Source: Mycobacterium sp. (GTDB lineage Bacteria > Actinomycetota > Actinomycetes > Mycobacteriales > Mycobacteriaceae). Taken from it: a DNA stretch of 64,000 nt. The stretch covers positions 1 to 64,000 of the forward strand of contig NZ_PKEK01000099.1 of the NCBI RefSeq assembly GCF_002863225.1. Reading direction: 5' to 3'. Under the pieces are notes generated by a model, which was given only the letters and a program-made list of their open reading frames with translations, was not told the origin of the DNA and made no database searches. Positions 24,802-34,000 of the stretch are shown here, one piece after another (positions within the stretch are counted from its first letter, which is position 1; each line of letters begins with the position of its first letter). The translations under genes were made by a program, and so were the position numbers.

Positions 24802-26394
24802 GTGAGCACGCAGGCGACCACCCTCCCGGGGCGAATCCGCGGATTCGTCCAGTGGTTGGTGCGCACGCCGTGGCCGGTGTTCATGCTGAGCCAGTTGCAG
24901 GCCGACATCATCGGCGCGCTTCTGGTGCTGGGCTTCCTGCGCTACGGGCTTCCGCCGGAAGACCGCATCGAGCTACAGAAGCTGCCGGCGCTGAACCTGG
25001 TCACCTTCACCGCGTCGATCGTGGTGCTCTTCCTGCTTGGGACGGCGATCAGCGCCCGCTCGCTGGTGCCCGTGTTCCGTTGGCAGCGCCGCGATTCGTT
25101 GCTGGCCGACACCGACCCGGCGGCCACCGAACTCGCCCGCAGCCGCGCGCTGCGGACCCCGTTCTATCGCACGGTGATCAACCTGGCCTCCTGGCTGGTC
25201 GGCGGCGTGGTCTTCATCGTCGCCAGCTGGCCGGTGGCCCATCACGCCGCGCCGGTGGTGGCAATCGCCACCGCGCTGGGCGCCACTGCCACCGCCATCA
25301 TCGGCTACCTGCAATCCGAGCGCGTGCTGCGCCCGGTCGCCGTCGCCGCCCTGCGCGGCGGGCTGCCGGAGAACATCCGGGCGTCCGGGGTGATCGGCCG
25401 CCAGATGCTGGCCTGGGCGCTGTCCACCGGCGTGCCGCTGCTGGCGATCGTGCTGGCCGTGGTCGGGGACAAAGAGCGGTACCTGCTCGGCCCGCCGGAG
25501 AAGCTGCTGAATCCGATCCTGCTGCTGGCGTTGCTGGCACTGGGCATCGGGGTGGTCAGCACGCTGCTGGTGGCGATGTCGATCGCCGACCCGCTGCGCC
25601 AGCTGCGCTGGGCGCTGGGTGAGGTGCAGCGCGGAAATTACAACGCGCACATGCAGATCTACGACGCCAGCGAGCTGGGTCTGCTGCAGGCCGGCTTCAA
25701 CGACATGGTCCGCGACCTGTCCGAGCGGCAGCGTTTGCGGGACTTGTTCGGGCGCTACGTCGGAGAAGACGTCGCTCGTCGGGCGCTGGAACGCGGGACC
25801 GAACTGGGCGGCCAGGAGCGCGACGTGGCGGTGCTGTTCGTCGACCTGGTCGGTTCGACCCAGCTGGCGTCGACACGGCCGCCGGCCGAGGTGGTCAGCC
25901 TGCTCAATGAGTTCTTCCGGGTCGTGGTGGACACCGTCGGGCGCCACGGTGGCTTCGTCAACAAGTTCCAGGGTGACGCGGCACTGGCCATCTTCGGCGC
26001 ACCGATCGAGCACCCGGACGCCTCCGGTGGCGCGCTCGCGGCGGCCCGTGAACTGCACGACGAACTGTTGCCGGTGATCGGTTCGGCGGAGTTCGGCATC
26101 GGGGTGTCCTCGGGCCGCGCAATCGCCGGACACATCGGTGCGCTGGCCCGATTCGAGTACACGGTGATCGGCGACCCGGTCAACGAGGCGGCCCGCCTCA
26201 CCGAGCTGGCCAAGCTGGAGAACGGCCACGTGCTGGCCTCCGCGGTCGCGGTCAGCGGCGCCCTGGATGCCGAGGCGCTGTGCTGGGACGTGGCCGAGGT
26301 GGTGGCCTTGCGGGGGCGCTCCGCGCCGACCCAGTTGGCCCGTCCACTCAATCTGGCTGTGCCGGAAAGCGTTCCGGACGAACTCAGCGGCTAG
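24802..26394 (+). CDS. Membrane adenylate cyclase with HAMP domain (Rv3645)
   Basis: 530-aa class III nucleotidyl cyclase making cAMP. About six transmembrane helices fill the first 260 residues, followed by a HAMP linker (SIADPLRQLRWALGEVQRGN) and the cyclase domain from about residue 335. Catalytic residues are all present: metal-binding Asp in FVDLVGST, Lys/Asp in KFQGDA, and Asn/Arg in VNEAARL. This is the homologue of Rv3645, in M. tuberculosis linked to fatty-acid and drug tolerance through cAMP. The cAMP receptor gene crp is also in this window (57018). A longer N-terminus from 24691 is possible but less likely. Confidence 0.93.
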   Translation: MSTQATTLPGRIRGFVQWLVRTPWPVFMLSQLQADIIGALLVLGFLRYGLPPEDRIELQKLPALNLVTFTASIVVLFLLGTAISARSLVPVFRWQRRDSLLADTDPAATELARSRALRTPFYRTVINLASWLVGGVVFIVASWPVAHHAAPVVAIATALGATATAIIGYLQSERVLRPVAVAALRGGLPENIRASGVIGRQMLAWALSTGVPLLAIVLAVVGDKERYLLGPPEKLLNPILLLALLALGIGVVSTLLVAMSIADPLRQLRWALGEVQRGNYNAHMQIYDASELGLLQAGFNDMVRDLSERQRLRDLFGRYVGEDVARRALERGTELGGQERDVAVLFVDLVGSTQLASTRPPAEVVSLLNEFFRVVVDTVGRHGGFVNKFQGDAALAIFGAPIEHPDASGGALAAARELHDELLPVIGSAEFGIGVSSGRAIAGHIGALARFEYTVIGDPVNEAARLTELAKLENGHVLASAVAVSGALDAEALCWDVAEVVALRGRSAPTQLARPLNLAVPESVPDELSG

Positions 26395-26795
26395 CGGCCG
26401 GCAGGCGGCGTGAGGGTGAGGTCGCTGGGCGCCAGCGGACCGATGTCGATGAAAGTCTTGCCCTGAGAGTCAGGGTTGCCGCCAACCGGGTCGCCGCCCA
26501 GGTTGAGCAGGTCGCTGAGGCCCGGGATGCTCGAGGGCTGACCGCCTTCGAGCACTCCGGCGTCCGACTCGGTGATGTTCTGCACCACGACCGGCGTTTC
26601 CACCCCGCCCATGGTCTGCAACAGGTCCGCAAAGGAGGGACCGTTCGCGTCGGGATTGTCGTGCGAGTTGTTGGAGAGTTGCATCGCCGGCACCTGAACG
26701 TCGCGCAGCGGGGGCGACGACGGGGCCGCGATCAGGATGCTGACACCACCGAGCGCAACACCAGCGGTGATGCAGTAACGGACGGCGGGTCGCAT
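26391..26795 (-). CDS. Short exported hypothetical protein
   Basis: 134-aa protein with an N-terminal signal-like hydrophobic segment (YCITAGVALGGVSILIAAP) of the type repeated in many mycobacterial exported proteins, then a Pro/Gly/Asp-rich low-complexity region without cysteines. ATG 26795 follows AGGGAGA. It overlaps the stop of the cyclase gene by four bases tail to tail and is downstream of topA with a 118-bp gap holding a TACAGT -10 candidate. Function unknown. Confidence 0.65.
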   Translation of the reverse strand: MRPAVRYCITAGVALGGVSILIAAPSSPPLRDVQVPAMQLSNNSHDNPDANGPSFADLLQTMGGVETPVVVQNITESDAGVLEGGQPSSIPGLSDLLNLGGDPVGGNPDSQGKTFIDIGPLAPSDLTLTPPAGR

Positions 26796-26913
26796 GATTC
26801 TCCCTATCGGACGCGTGGGCTTTTCACGACGTGTGTAGGGATACTGTACCTGAGAACTGGCTGAGAATCACTAGTTATTTTTCGAGACCTCGCCGGGCGC
26901 GCCGAAATGGCCT

Positions 26914-29718
26914 CTAGCTGCGCTTTACCGCCTTCTTGGCAGCAGCCTTCTTAGCCGTTTTCTTGGCCGGGGTCTTCTTAGCGGCGGCTTTCTTAGCGGT
27001 CTTTTTCACCGGTCCGCGGGCACGGCGATCCGCCAGCAGTTCGGAGGCGCGGGCATCGGTGATCGACAGAACGTCGTCGCCCTTGCGCAGGCTCGCGTTG
27101 GTCTCGCCGTCGGTGACGTACGGGCCGAAGCGGCCATCCTTGATCACCATCGGCTTACCGGACGCCGCGTCGTTGCCCAGTTCACGGAGCGGTGGCGCTG
27201 CGGCACCCTGGCGCCCACGCCGTTTCGGTTCGGCGTAGAGCTTCAACGCATCCTCGAGAGTGATCTCGAAGATCTGGTCTTCGGTAGCCAGCGAGCGAGA
27301 GTCTGTGCCGCGCTTCAGGTATGGGCCGTAGCGGCCGTTCTGGGCGGTGATTTCCTCTTTGGATTCGGGGTCGACGCCGACCACCCGCGGCAGCGAGATC
27401 AGCTTGAGCGCATCCTCGAGCGTCACGGTCTGCAGGTCCATGCTGCGCAACAGCGACCCGGTGCGAGGCTTGGGGCCGGTCGGCTTCTTGCCCTTCTTCG
27501 CCGGCTGGCCGGTGGTGCCGTCGTCGTCGTCCGGCTTGGGCAGCACCTCGGTGACATACGGGCCGTAACGACCGTCCTTGGCCACGATCTCGTGCCCGGA
27601 CTCTGGGTCGATGCCCAGCGAGCGGCCCTCCTGCGGGGTTGCGAACAGCTCTTCGGCAACCTCGAGGGTCAACTCGTCGGGGGTCAGCGAGTCGTGCAGG
27701 TTGGCCCGCTGTGGCGTCGGTTCGCCGTCGTCACCGGTCACCATCCGCTCGAGGTACGGTCCGTTCCGGCCGACCCGCACGTTGACCGTCCGGCCCTCGG
27801 CGTCGTCAAAAAGCTTGATGGAGTTGACTTCTCGAGCATCGATGCCCTCGAGGTTGACGCCGACCAGCTTCTTCAGGCCACCTGAGCGGGCGATCGAGTC
27901 GTCGACGCCGTGATCGCCGCCGAAGTAGAAATTGTTGAGCCAGTTGCTGCGCCGCTCGGTGCCCGAGGCGATCGCGTCGAGTTCGTCCTCCATCGCGGCG
28001 GTGAAGCCGTAGTCCACCAGCCGGCCGAAATGCTGCTCCAGCAAACCGATGACCGCGAACGCGACCCACGACGGAACCAGCGCGCTGCCCTTCTTGTGCA
28101 CGTATCCGCGGTCCTGGATGGTCTTGATGATCGACGAGTACGTCGAGGGCCGTCCGATGCCGAGTTCTTCGAGCGCCTTGATCAGCGAGGCCTCGGTGTA
28201 GCGGGCGGGCGGGTTGGTCGTATGGCCGTCCGGGGTGAGGTCGGTGGCGTCCACCCGCTGGCCCTGGGTGAGCTGCGGCAGCCTGCTCTCGGCGTCGTCG
28301 GCCTCACCGCCGGCCTGGTCGTCGACTGTTTCGACGTAAGCCTTGAGGAATCCGGCGAAGGTGATGGTCCGGCCGCTGGCGGAGAACTGAACTTGACGGC
28401 CGCCCGATTCGCCGTTGATCCGCAGGCTCAGCGTGGTCCCGCGGGCATCGGCCATCTGCGAGGCCACCGTGCGCTGCCAGACCAGCTCGTAGAGCCGGAA
28501 TTCGTCGCCGTCGAGCTCGCGGCGCACCGCGTCCGGGGTGGCGAACGTCTCGCCGGCCGGCCGGATGGCCTCGTGGGCCTCCTGCGCGTTTTTCACCTTG
28601 CGGGTGTACTGGCGGGCCGACGGGTAGACGTATTCCTCGCCGTAGAGCTGACTGGCCTGGGTGCGGGCCGCGTTGATGGCCGACTGCGACAGCGTGGTCG
28701 AGTCGGTACGCATGTAGGTGATGTAGCCGTTCTCGTACAGCCGCTGGGCGATGCTCATCGTGCGCTCGGCGGAGAACCGCAGTTTGCGGCCGGCTTCCTG
28801 CTGCAGCGTCGACGTCATGAACGGCGGGTACGGACGGCGGGTGTAGGGCTTCTCCTCGACGGAGCCGACGGTCAGCTGCTGTCCCCGCAAGCCGGTGGCC
28901 AGCGAGACCGCGCCGGACTCGTCGAGCACCGTCACCTCGTCGGGCTTGCGTACCGCGCCCAGCGAGTCGAAGTCGCGGCCGGTTGCCACGCGCAGGCCGT
29001 CGACGGAGGTCAGTCGGGCGTTGAACCGCGGTGGCTGCGCCTTGGGGTCCGAGACGCTGGCGTCCAGTTCGGCCACGACGTCCCAGTAGGCGGCGCTGCG
29101 AAACGCCATCCGGTCGCGTTCGCGCTGGACGATGATGCGGGTGGCCACCGATTGCACGCGGCCCGCGGACAGCTTCGGCGCCACCTTCTTCCACAGCACC
29201 GGACTGACCTCGTAGCCGTAGAGCCGGTCCAGGATGCGGCGGGTTTCCTGCGCGTCGACCAGGTCGGTGTCCAGATCACGCGGATTGGCGGCGGCCTCCA
29301 GGATCGCCTGCTCGGTGATCTCGTGGAACACCATCCGCTTGATCGGGACGCGGGGTTTGAGCGTCTCGAGCAGGTGCCATGCGATCGCTTCGCCCTCGCG
29401 GTCACCGTCCGTGGCCAGGTAGAGCTCGTCGACGTCTTTGAGTAGCCCTTTGAGCTCGGTGACCGTGCTCTTCTTGTCCGGGCTGATGATGTACAGCGGC
29501 TCGAAGTCCTCGTCGACGTTGACCCCGAGGCGGGCCCAGGGCTCCGATTTGTACTTCGCGGGCACGTCAGCCGCCGCTCGCGGCAGGTCGCGAATGTGGC
29601 CTCGGGACGACTCGACGATGTAATTGGCGCCCAGGTAGCCGGCAAGTTTGCGCGCTTTGGTCGGCGACTCGACAATGACAAGTCGCCTGGTGGCGCCATT
29701 CCCGCCGCTATCAGCCAC
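26914..29718 (-). CDS. topA: DNA topoisomerase I
   Basis: 934-aa type IA topoisomerase (Rv3646c) relaxing negative supercoils. N-terminal TOPRIM domain (VIVESPTKARK, DxDREGE in TDGDREGEA), active-site Tyr in ITYMRTDS near residue 340, and actinobacterial C-terminal repeat domains (repeated GRYGPY motifs) that replace zinc fingers. The tail is a lysine/alanine-rich stretch of about 30 residues that binds DNA and aids processivity in mycobacteria. The antisense strand is open over long stretches only because of GC bias. Confidence 0.97.
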   Translation of the reverse strand: MADSGGNGATRRLVIVESPTKARKLAGYLGANYIVESSRGHIRDLPRAAADVPAKYKSEPWARLGVNVDEDFEPLYIISPDKKSTVTELKGLLKDVDELYLATDGDREGEAIAWHLLETLKPRVPIKRMVFHEITEQAILEAAANPRDLDTDLVDAQETRRILDRLYGYEVSPVLWKKVAPKLSAGRVQSVATRIIVQRERDRMAFRSAAYWDVVAELDASVSDPKAQPPRFNARLTSVDGLRVATGRDFDSLGAVRKPDEVTVLDESGAVSLATGLRGQQLTVGSVEEKPYTRRPYPPFMTSTLQQEAGRKLRFSAERTMSIAQRLYENGYITYMRTDSTTLSQSAINAARTQASQLYGEEYVYPSARQYTRKVKNAQEAHEAIRPAGETFATPDAVRRELDGDEFRLYELVWQRTVASQMADARGTTLSLRINGESGGRQVQFSASGRTITFAGFLKAYVETVDDQAGGEADDAESRLPQLTQGQRVDATDLTPDGHTTNPPARYTEASLIKALEELGIGRPSTYSSIIKTIQDRGYVHKKGSALVPSWVAFAVIGLLEQHFGRLVDYGFTAAMEDELDAIASGTERRSNWLNNFYFGGDHGVDDSIARSGGLKKLVGVNLEGIDAREVNSIKLFDDAEGRTVNVRVGRNGPYLERMVTGDDGEPTPQRANLHDSLTPDELTLEVAEELFATPQEGRSLGIDPESGHEIVAKDGRYGPYVTEVLPKPDDDDGTTGQPAKKGKKPTGPKPRTGSLLRSMDLQTVTLEDALKLISLPRVVGVDPESKEEITAQNGRYGPYLKRGTDSRSLATEDQIFEITLEDALKLYAEPKRRGRQGAAAPPLRELGNDAASGKPMVIKDGRFGPYVTDGETNASLRKGDDVLSITDARASELLADRRARGPVKKTAKKAAAKKTPAKKTAKKAAAKKAVKRS

Positions 29719-29905
29719 TTGTGCCTACGCTCGCTTCCATTACTTCTCGGCCCCCACCGGCCTCGCAGAGGAGTATTTCCGCGATCGGCCAGCGTCAATC
29801 TACGGTGCCTCTCGGCCGGTAGACACCTGACAATGTGGCACCCGAAATGGGCCGACGCAAACCGACCCCCCGTGCGGAGCCGTTTTCAGGGTCGCGCTAT
29901 TTCAT

Positions 29906-30484
29906 CTAGACGCGAGGCCAGAATGCCAACGCCTCGGCCACCTCGGGCGGTTCCCCGACGTTCTCTACCAGGCGCGATAGCCTGCGGCGGCCGCTGATGC
30001 GCAGGGCCGGCCTGGCGCCGCGGGTGCCGATCAACGTCGGGGCGATCCCGACGCGCATCAACGCGGACGCCAGCGGCGAATGGGTGTCCGGCGCGTGCGG
30101 GTCCAGCCCCAACAGGTAGCGATCGGCTTCGGGGCTGCCGGCGGCCAGGATCCAGGCGCGCAATTCCCGCGGTCCGGGCAGCCACATCGGTGGGACGGTC
30201 TTCACCGCGCCGCGAGTCCACTCCCCGGCCATCGGACGCAACCGTGCGTCGACGGCTGTCCGCACCAAAGGTGTGTGCTCGTCAGTCTGGGTGATTTCGG
30301 CCGTCAAGCCGGCGTCGTCGATCATGTGGCCGAGTGCCTCGGCTCGCCAGGCTTGATCGACGACGACCGAGAGCCGGGCTCCGTTGCCGACGGTGACGAT
30401 CTGGCCGGCTGCAGCGAGCACCCCGGTGAGGTCGGTGACCGCAGGCGGCACCGACTCAGCTGAGAAGAAGGACAGCTGGCTCAC
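29906..30484 (-). CDS. Conserved hypothetical protein (Rv3647c)
   Basis: 192-aa cytosolic protein, same length as Rv3647c, mixed alpha/beta without recognised motif. GTG 30484 (VSQLSFFSAES) is chosen from family length. Upstream the same frame stays open through a 57-bp tandem repeat (30507-30713) with in-frame GTG codons, so an N-terminally extended form with a repeated SSSRRVAARIVHA segment is conceivable. The repeat is just 23 bp away, so copy number may affect expression. Confidence 0.78.
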   Translation of the reverse strand: MSQLSFFSAESVPPAVTDLTGVLAAAGQIVTVGNGARLSVVVDQAWRAEALGHMIDDAGLTAEITQTDEHTPLVRTAVDARLRPMAGEWTRGAVKTVPPMWLPGPRELRAWILAAGSPEADRYLLGLDPHAPDTHSPLASALMRVGIAPTLIGTRGARPALRISGRRRLSRLVENVGEPPEVAEALAFWPRV

Positions 30485-30506
30485 GTCGTCGACATTAAGC
30501 GCCCGA

Positions 30507-30713
30507 GCGTGGACGATGCGCGCCGCAACGCGGCGAGAGGAGGACACGCTCCCACCAACCCCAGCGTGGACGATGCGCGCCGCAACGCGGCGAGAGGAGG
30601 ACACGCTCCCACCAACCCGAGCGTGGACGATGCGCGCCGCAACGCGGCGAGAGGAGGACACGCTCCCACAAACCCCAGCGTGGACGATGCGCGCCGCAAC
30701 GCGGCGAGAGGAG
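30507..30713. repeat. 57-bp tandem repeat, about 3.6 copies (VNTR)
   Basis: Units begin at 30507, 30564, 30621 and 30678, exactly 57 bp apart; the fourth diverges after 36 bp. Each contains CGCCGC-AAC-GCGGCG, a six-base-pair hairpin with a three-base loop. Copies differ by single bases near their ends. The unit is 19 codons long, so both strands stay in frame across copies. There are no spacers, so it is not CRISPR. It separates the Rv3647c homologue from cspA. Confidence 0.92.
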
Positions 30714-30795
30714 AAGTCGGCCCGACAAGACCGGGTGACGACGATCCGCGTCGCGTGCGCGTCCCGCGTGAATCACGAAGGGAGAGAAGCGAAAA

Positions 30796-30833
30796 CCCCC
30801 CGTCCGAACCTGGGGACCAGGCCGTGCGGGGGG
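30796..30833 (-). terminator. Intrinsic terminator of cspA
   Basis: On the minus strand CCCCCCG (30833-30827) pairs with CGGGGGG (30802-30796) and is followed by TTTTCG; an inner CCTGG/CCAGG stem lies in the loop. It is 18 bp after the cspA stop. Confidence 0.8.
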
Positions 30834-30850
30834 TTGTCGTTGTCAGTTGC

Positions 30851-31054
30851 TCAGATGGAGCGGACGCCGGTGGCCTGAGGACCCTTGGGGCTCTGTCCGA
30901 CCTCGAACTCGACTCGCTGGTTCTCCTCGAGGGTGCGGAAGCCGCTTCCCTGGATCTCCGTGTAGTGGACGAACACGTCGGCCGAACCGTCTTCGGGGGC
31001 GATGAAGCCGAATCCCTTTTCCGCGTTGAACCACTTCACAGTTCCCTGTGGCAT
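30851..31054 (-). CDS. cspA: Cold-shock protein CspA
   Basis: 67-aa single OB-fold RNA chaperone (Rv3648c). RNP1 KGFGFI (residues 13-18) and RNP2 VFVHY (27-31) are intact. It melts RNA structure in the cytosol. AAAGGA precedes the ATG. About 330 bp separate it from the divergent helicase gene, leaving room for the long leader typical of cold-shock mRNAs, and a clear terminator follows. Confidence 0.96.
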   Translation of the reverse strand: MPQGTVKWFNAEKGFGFIAPEDGSADVFVHYTEIQGSGFRTLEENQRVEFEVGQSPKGPQATGVRSI

Positions 31055-31386
31055 TTCTCGATATTTCCTTTACTACTCGGGTGCGAAGCATCACCTCGAT
31101 GCTCCGGGCCCGTTCCGACCGCTAGACCTTGCTGAGTCGTCGGAACTTCACCCGACCTACAACGCAGGAACCGCGACCGCAACGTCGATCCTGCGAAAGT
31201 TTGACACGAACACAGAAGCTGCGACCGCAAACAGTCAACCATGTTCGTCGCCCCAACAACAGCCTCAGGTGAGCAATTGCGCTACTACGAGGTAAACAAT
31301 TGATATGTGGGGCTGAAACCGCCGGTCGCAACGGAGCTATCGGGCGCATTTCTGGGTGATCACTTTGGATCAGGAGGCAATTAATC
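31055..31386. other. Intergenic region between divergent cspA and helicase genes
   Basis: 332 bp, clearly more AT-rich than its surroundings. It must hold both promoters and probably the cspA 5' leader. The helicase GTG at 31387 has CAGGAGG (31371-31377) before it. I see no convincing paired -10/-35 and no coding frame here. Confidence 0.5.
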
Positions 31387-33729
31387 GTGGTGACGTTCGG
31401 CAGCGAGTTGCTCGCCGCCGCGGTCGCCGGCACCGAGGTCGGTGAACACCCGCTGCGTCATGTCGCCGAGCTACCGGCGCGGCACGGTCGCCAACAGCCT
31501 TGGCCGACATGGGTCGAGCCCGATGTGCTGCGCGCCTTCACCGACCGCGGCGTGAGCTTGCCATGGGCGCATCAGGTTCAGGCTGCGGACCTTGCCCACG
31601 CCGGACATCACGTTGTTATCAGCACGGGAACGGCATCCGGGAAATCGCTGGCTTACCAACTGCCCATCCTGAATGCGCTGGCGACCGGTCCGCGCGCTCG
31701 CGCGCTGTACATCTCGCCGACGAAAGCCCTTGGCCACGATCAACTACGGGCCGCCCACGCATTGACCGCGGCCATCCCCCGGCTGGCCGACGTCGCCCCG
31801 ACCGCGTACGACGGCGACAGCCCAGGCGAGGTACGGCGTTTGGCGCGTGAGCGGTCTCGCTGGGTGTTCTCCAACCCCGACATGGTCCACCTCGCGCTGC
31901 TGCGCAACCATGCCCGGTGGGCCGTCTTCCTGCGCAATCTCCGCTTCGTCGTCGTCGACGAATGCCATTACTACCGCGGTGTTTTCGGGTCGAACGTGGC
32001 GATGGTGCTGCGTCGGCTGCTGCGGTTGTGCGCGCGCTATTCCACCGACCCGGCCGCGGTGCCCACTGTCATTTTCGCCAGCGCGACGACGTCCGCTCCG
32101 GGTGCGACCGCCACCGAGCTCATCGGCCAACCCGTCGTCGAGGTCACCGAAGACGGCTCACCACAGGGCGCCCGGACGGTGGCCCTGTGGGAACCGGCGC
32201 TGCGCACCGATATCACCGGTGAGAACGGCGCACCTGTTCGCCGATCCGCCGGTAGCGAGGCGGCGCGGCTGATGGCCGATCTGATCGCCGAGGGGGCTCG
32301 GACGCTGACGTTCGTGCGGTCGCGTCGCGGTGCCGAACTGACCGCGTTGGCGACCCGCGCGCGCCTGGAGGACATCGCTCCGCAGCTGGTCGAGACGGTG
32401 GCCTCGTATCGGGCCGGGTATCTGCCCGAGGACCGCAACGCGCTCGAACAGGCGTTGCTGGACGGGCAGTTGCGCGGATTGGCCACGACCAACGCGCTCG
32501 AACTCGGCATCGACATCGCCGGGCTGGATGCGGTGGTGCTCGCCGGTTTTCCCGGAACGGTCACCTCGTTCTGGCAGCAGGCCGGCCGCTCCGGACGGCG
32601 AGGGCAAGGGGCGCTGGTGATGCTGGTGGCCCGCGACGACCCGCTGGACACCTATTTGGTGCACAACCCCGCCGCGCTCTTGGACAGGCCGATCGAGCGG
32701 GTCGTGATCGATCCGGCCAACCCCTATATCCTCGGTCCTCAAATACTCTGCGCTGCAACAGAACTACCGATCGACGACGCCGAGATGCGATCGTTGGGCG
32801 CAGAGGATGTGGCCGCCGGCTTGGTGGATGACGGCCTGCTGCGACGGCGTTCCGGCAAGTACTATCCGGCGCCGGGAGTGGATCCCCATCCAGCAGTTGA
32901 TATCCGGGGCCCGACGGGCGGTCAGGTGGTGATCGTCGAGAGCGATACCGGCCGACTGCTGGGAACGGCGGGAGCGGGACAGGCGGCCGCCTCGGTACAT
33001 CCGGGCGCGGTGTATCTGCATCGGGGCGAGAGCTACGTCGTCGACTCGCTGGACCTCGACGACGGCATGGCCTTCGTGCACGCCGAAGACCCCGGATATG
33101 CCACGTTCGCACGCGAACTCACCGATATCGCGGTCACCGGCCCCGGCGAACGCCGTGTGTTCGGGCCGGTCACCCTCGGCCTGGTGCCGGTCAGCGTGAC
33201 GAATCAGATCGTGGGCTATCTACGTCGTCGCTTGAACGGCGAGGTGATCGACTTCGTCGAGCTGGTGCTACCACCCCACACCCTGCACACCATGGCTGTC
33301 ATGTACACCATCACCCCAGAAGAGTTGAACGACAACGGAGTCGAGCCGTTGCAAATTCCCGGGTCACTACATGCCGCCGAGCACGCCGCCATCGGCTTGC
33401 TGCCGCTGGTCGCCAGCTGCGACCGCGGTGACATCGGTGGACTGTCCACTGCTACCGGTCCTGAATCTGAAGGCCTGCCAAGCGTCTTCGTTTACGACGG
33501 GTATCCCGGCGGGGCGGGGTTCGCCGAACAGGGCTTCCGGCAGGCGAATACGTGGCTCAGCGCCACGCTTGCCGCGATCGAGGCGTGCGAATGCCCATCG
33601 GGGTGTCCATCGTGCGTCCAGTCACCGAAATGCGGCAATGGCAACGATCCTTTGGACAAGGCGGGGGCGGTGCGCGTGTTGCGATTGGTGCTCGGCGCGC
33701 TGGAGACCGGCGGCCGGCCATACGGATGA
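31387..33729 (+). CDS. SftH/MrfA-like DEXH-box helicase with tetracysteine domain
   Basis: 780-aa superfamily II DNA helicase, homologue of Rv3649. Walker A ISTGTASGKS is near residue 80 and the DEXH box VVDECHYY near 195; motif VI is QQAGRSGRRG near 395. The C-terminal DUF1998 domain ends with four cysteines in CECPSGCPSCVQSPKC. That combination defines the SftH (M. smegmatis)/MrfA (B. subtilis)/Hrq1 group; MrfA repairs mitomycin crosslinks, so a repair role is plausible. GTG 31387 follows a good Shine-Dalgarno. Confidence 0.9.
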   Translation: MVTFGSELLAAAVAGTEVGEHPLRHVAELPARHGRQQPWPTWVEPDVLRAFTDRGVSLPWAHQVQAADLAHAGHHVVISTGTASGKSLAYQLPILNALATGPRARALYISPTKALGHDQLRAAHALTAAIPRLADVAPTAYDGDSPGEVRRLARERSRWVFSNPDMVHLALLRNHARWAVFLRNLRFVVVDECHYYRGVFGSNVAMVLRRLLRLCARYSTDPAAVPTVIFASATTSAPGATATELIGQPVVEVTEDGSPQGARTVALWEPALRTDITGENGAPVRRSAGSEAARLMADLIAEGARTLTFVRSRRGAELTALATRARLEDIAPQLVETVASYRAGYLPEDRNALEQALLDGQLRGLATTNALELGIDIAGLDAVVLAGFPGTVTSFWQQAGRSGRRGQGALVMLVARDDPLDTYLVHNPAALLDRPIERVVIDPANPYILGPQILCAATELPIDDAEMRSLGAEDVAAGLVDDGLLRRRSGKYYPAPGVDPHPAVDIRGPTGGQVVIVESDTGRLLGTAGAGQAAASVHPGAVYLHRGESYVVDSLDLDDGMAFVHAEDPGYATFARELTDIAVTGPGERRVFGPVTLGLVPVSVTNQIVGYLRRRLNGEVIDFVELVLPPHTLHTMAVMYTITPEELNDNGVEPLQIPGSLHAAEHAAIGLLPLVASCDRGDIGGLSTATGPESEGLPSVFVYDGYPGGAGFAEQGFRQANTWLSATLAAIEACECPSGCPSCVQSPKCGNGNDPLDKAGAVRVLRLVLGALETGGRPYG

Positions 33730-33780
33730 CGACCGACCCCTCGAACGGTCGACGTCCATATGACTATTTCTCCGCAGTGG

Positions 33781-33809
33781 CAGCGGTGAAAACGCTTTCC
33801 GCACCGCTG
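33781..33809 (+). repeat. Hairpin downstream of the helicase gene
   Basis: CAGCGGTG (33781-33788) and CACCGCTG (33802-33809) are complementary around 13 bases, 52 bp after the helicase stop. No U-tract follows, so at most a weak or factor-assisted terminator. Confidence 0.4.
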
Positions 33810-33880
33810 AAGAAACATGCGCCGACATCGCAGAGCACCAAGCGGCCTGCGAAGGGCGCAGCAAAAAATACCGTCGCCTA

Positions 33881-33929
33881 TCAACCTGTGCAAGTCCCGC
33901 ACCTTTGCATCAGGCTACCCACAGGTTGA
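33881..33929. repeat. 10-bp inverted repeat before the Rv3651 homologue
   Basis: TCAACCTGTG (33881-33890) and CACAGGTTGA (33920-33929) are perfect complements 29 bases apart, about 60 bp upstream of the promoter -10 of the next gene. It could bind a dimeric regulator or form a transcript hairpin. The rest of 33730-34000 shows no gene; PE33 of H37Rv is absent. Confidence 0.5.
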
Positions 33930-33987
33930 TCACAGTGAATAACACCCGGATTCGAGTGTGACGCAACGGGTTATCGCGCTTCGCGGC

Positions 33988-33993
33988 TAAGCT
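33988..33993 (+). promoter_or_regulatory. -10 element, leaderless promoter of Rv3651 homologue
   Basis: TAAGCT stands seven bases before ATG 34001, with no Shine-Dalgarno in between. Confidence 0.5.
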
Positions 33994-34000
33994 CGTGACT

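Noticed and set aside
27910..29445. 511-codon plus-strand frame opposite topA
   Set aside because: Low-complexity composition and full overlap with an unmistakable topoisomerase.
30507..30713. CRISPR array
   Set aside because: Units abut directly with no unique spacers and no cas genes are near.
30509..31135. Plus-strand frame with repeated DDARRNAARGGHAPTNPSV units crossing cspA
   Set aside because: It exists because the repeat unit is a multiple of three; it runs antisense through the certain cspA gene and lacks a start signal.
33492..33902. Small minus-strand frame reaching into the intergenic region after the helicase
   Set aside because: No ribosome site, poor codon use, mostly antisense to the DUF1998 domain.
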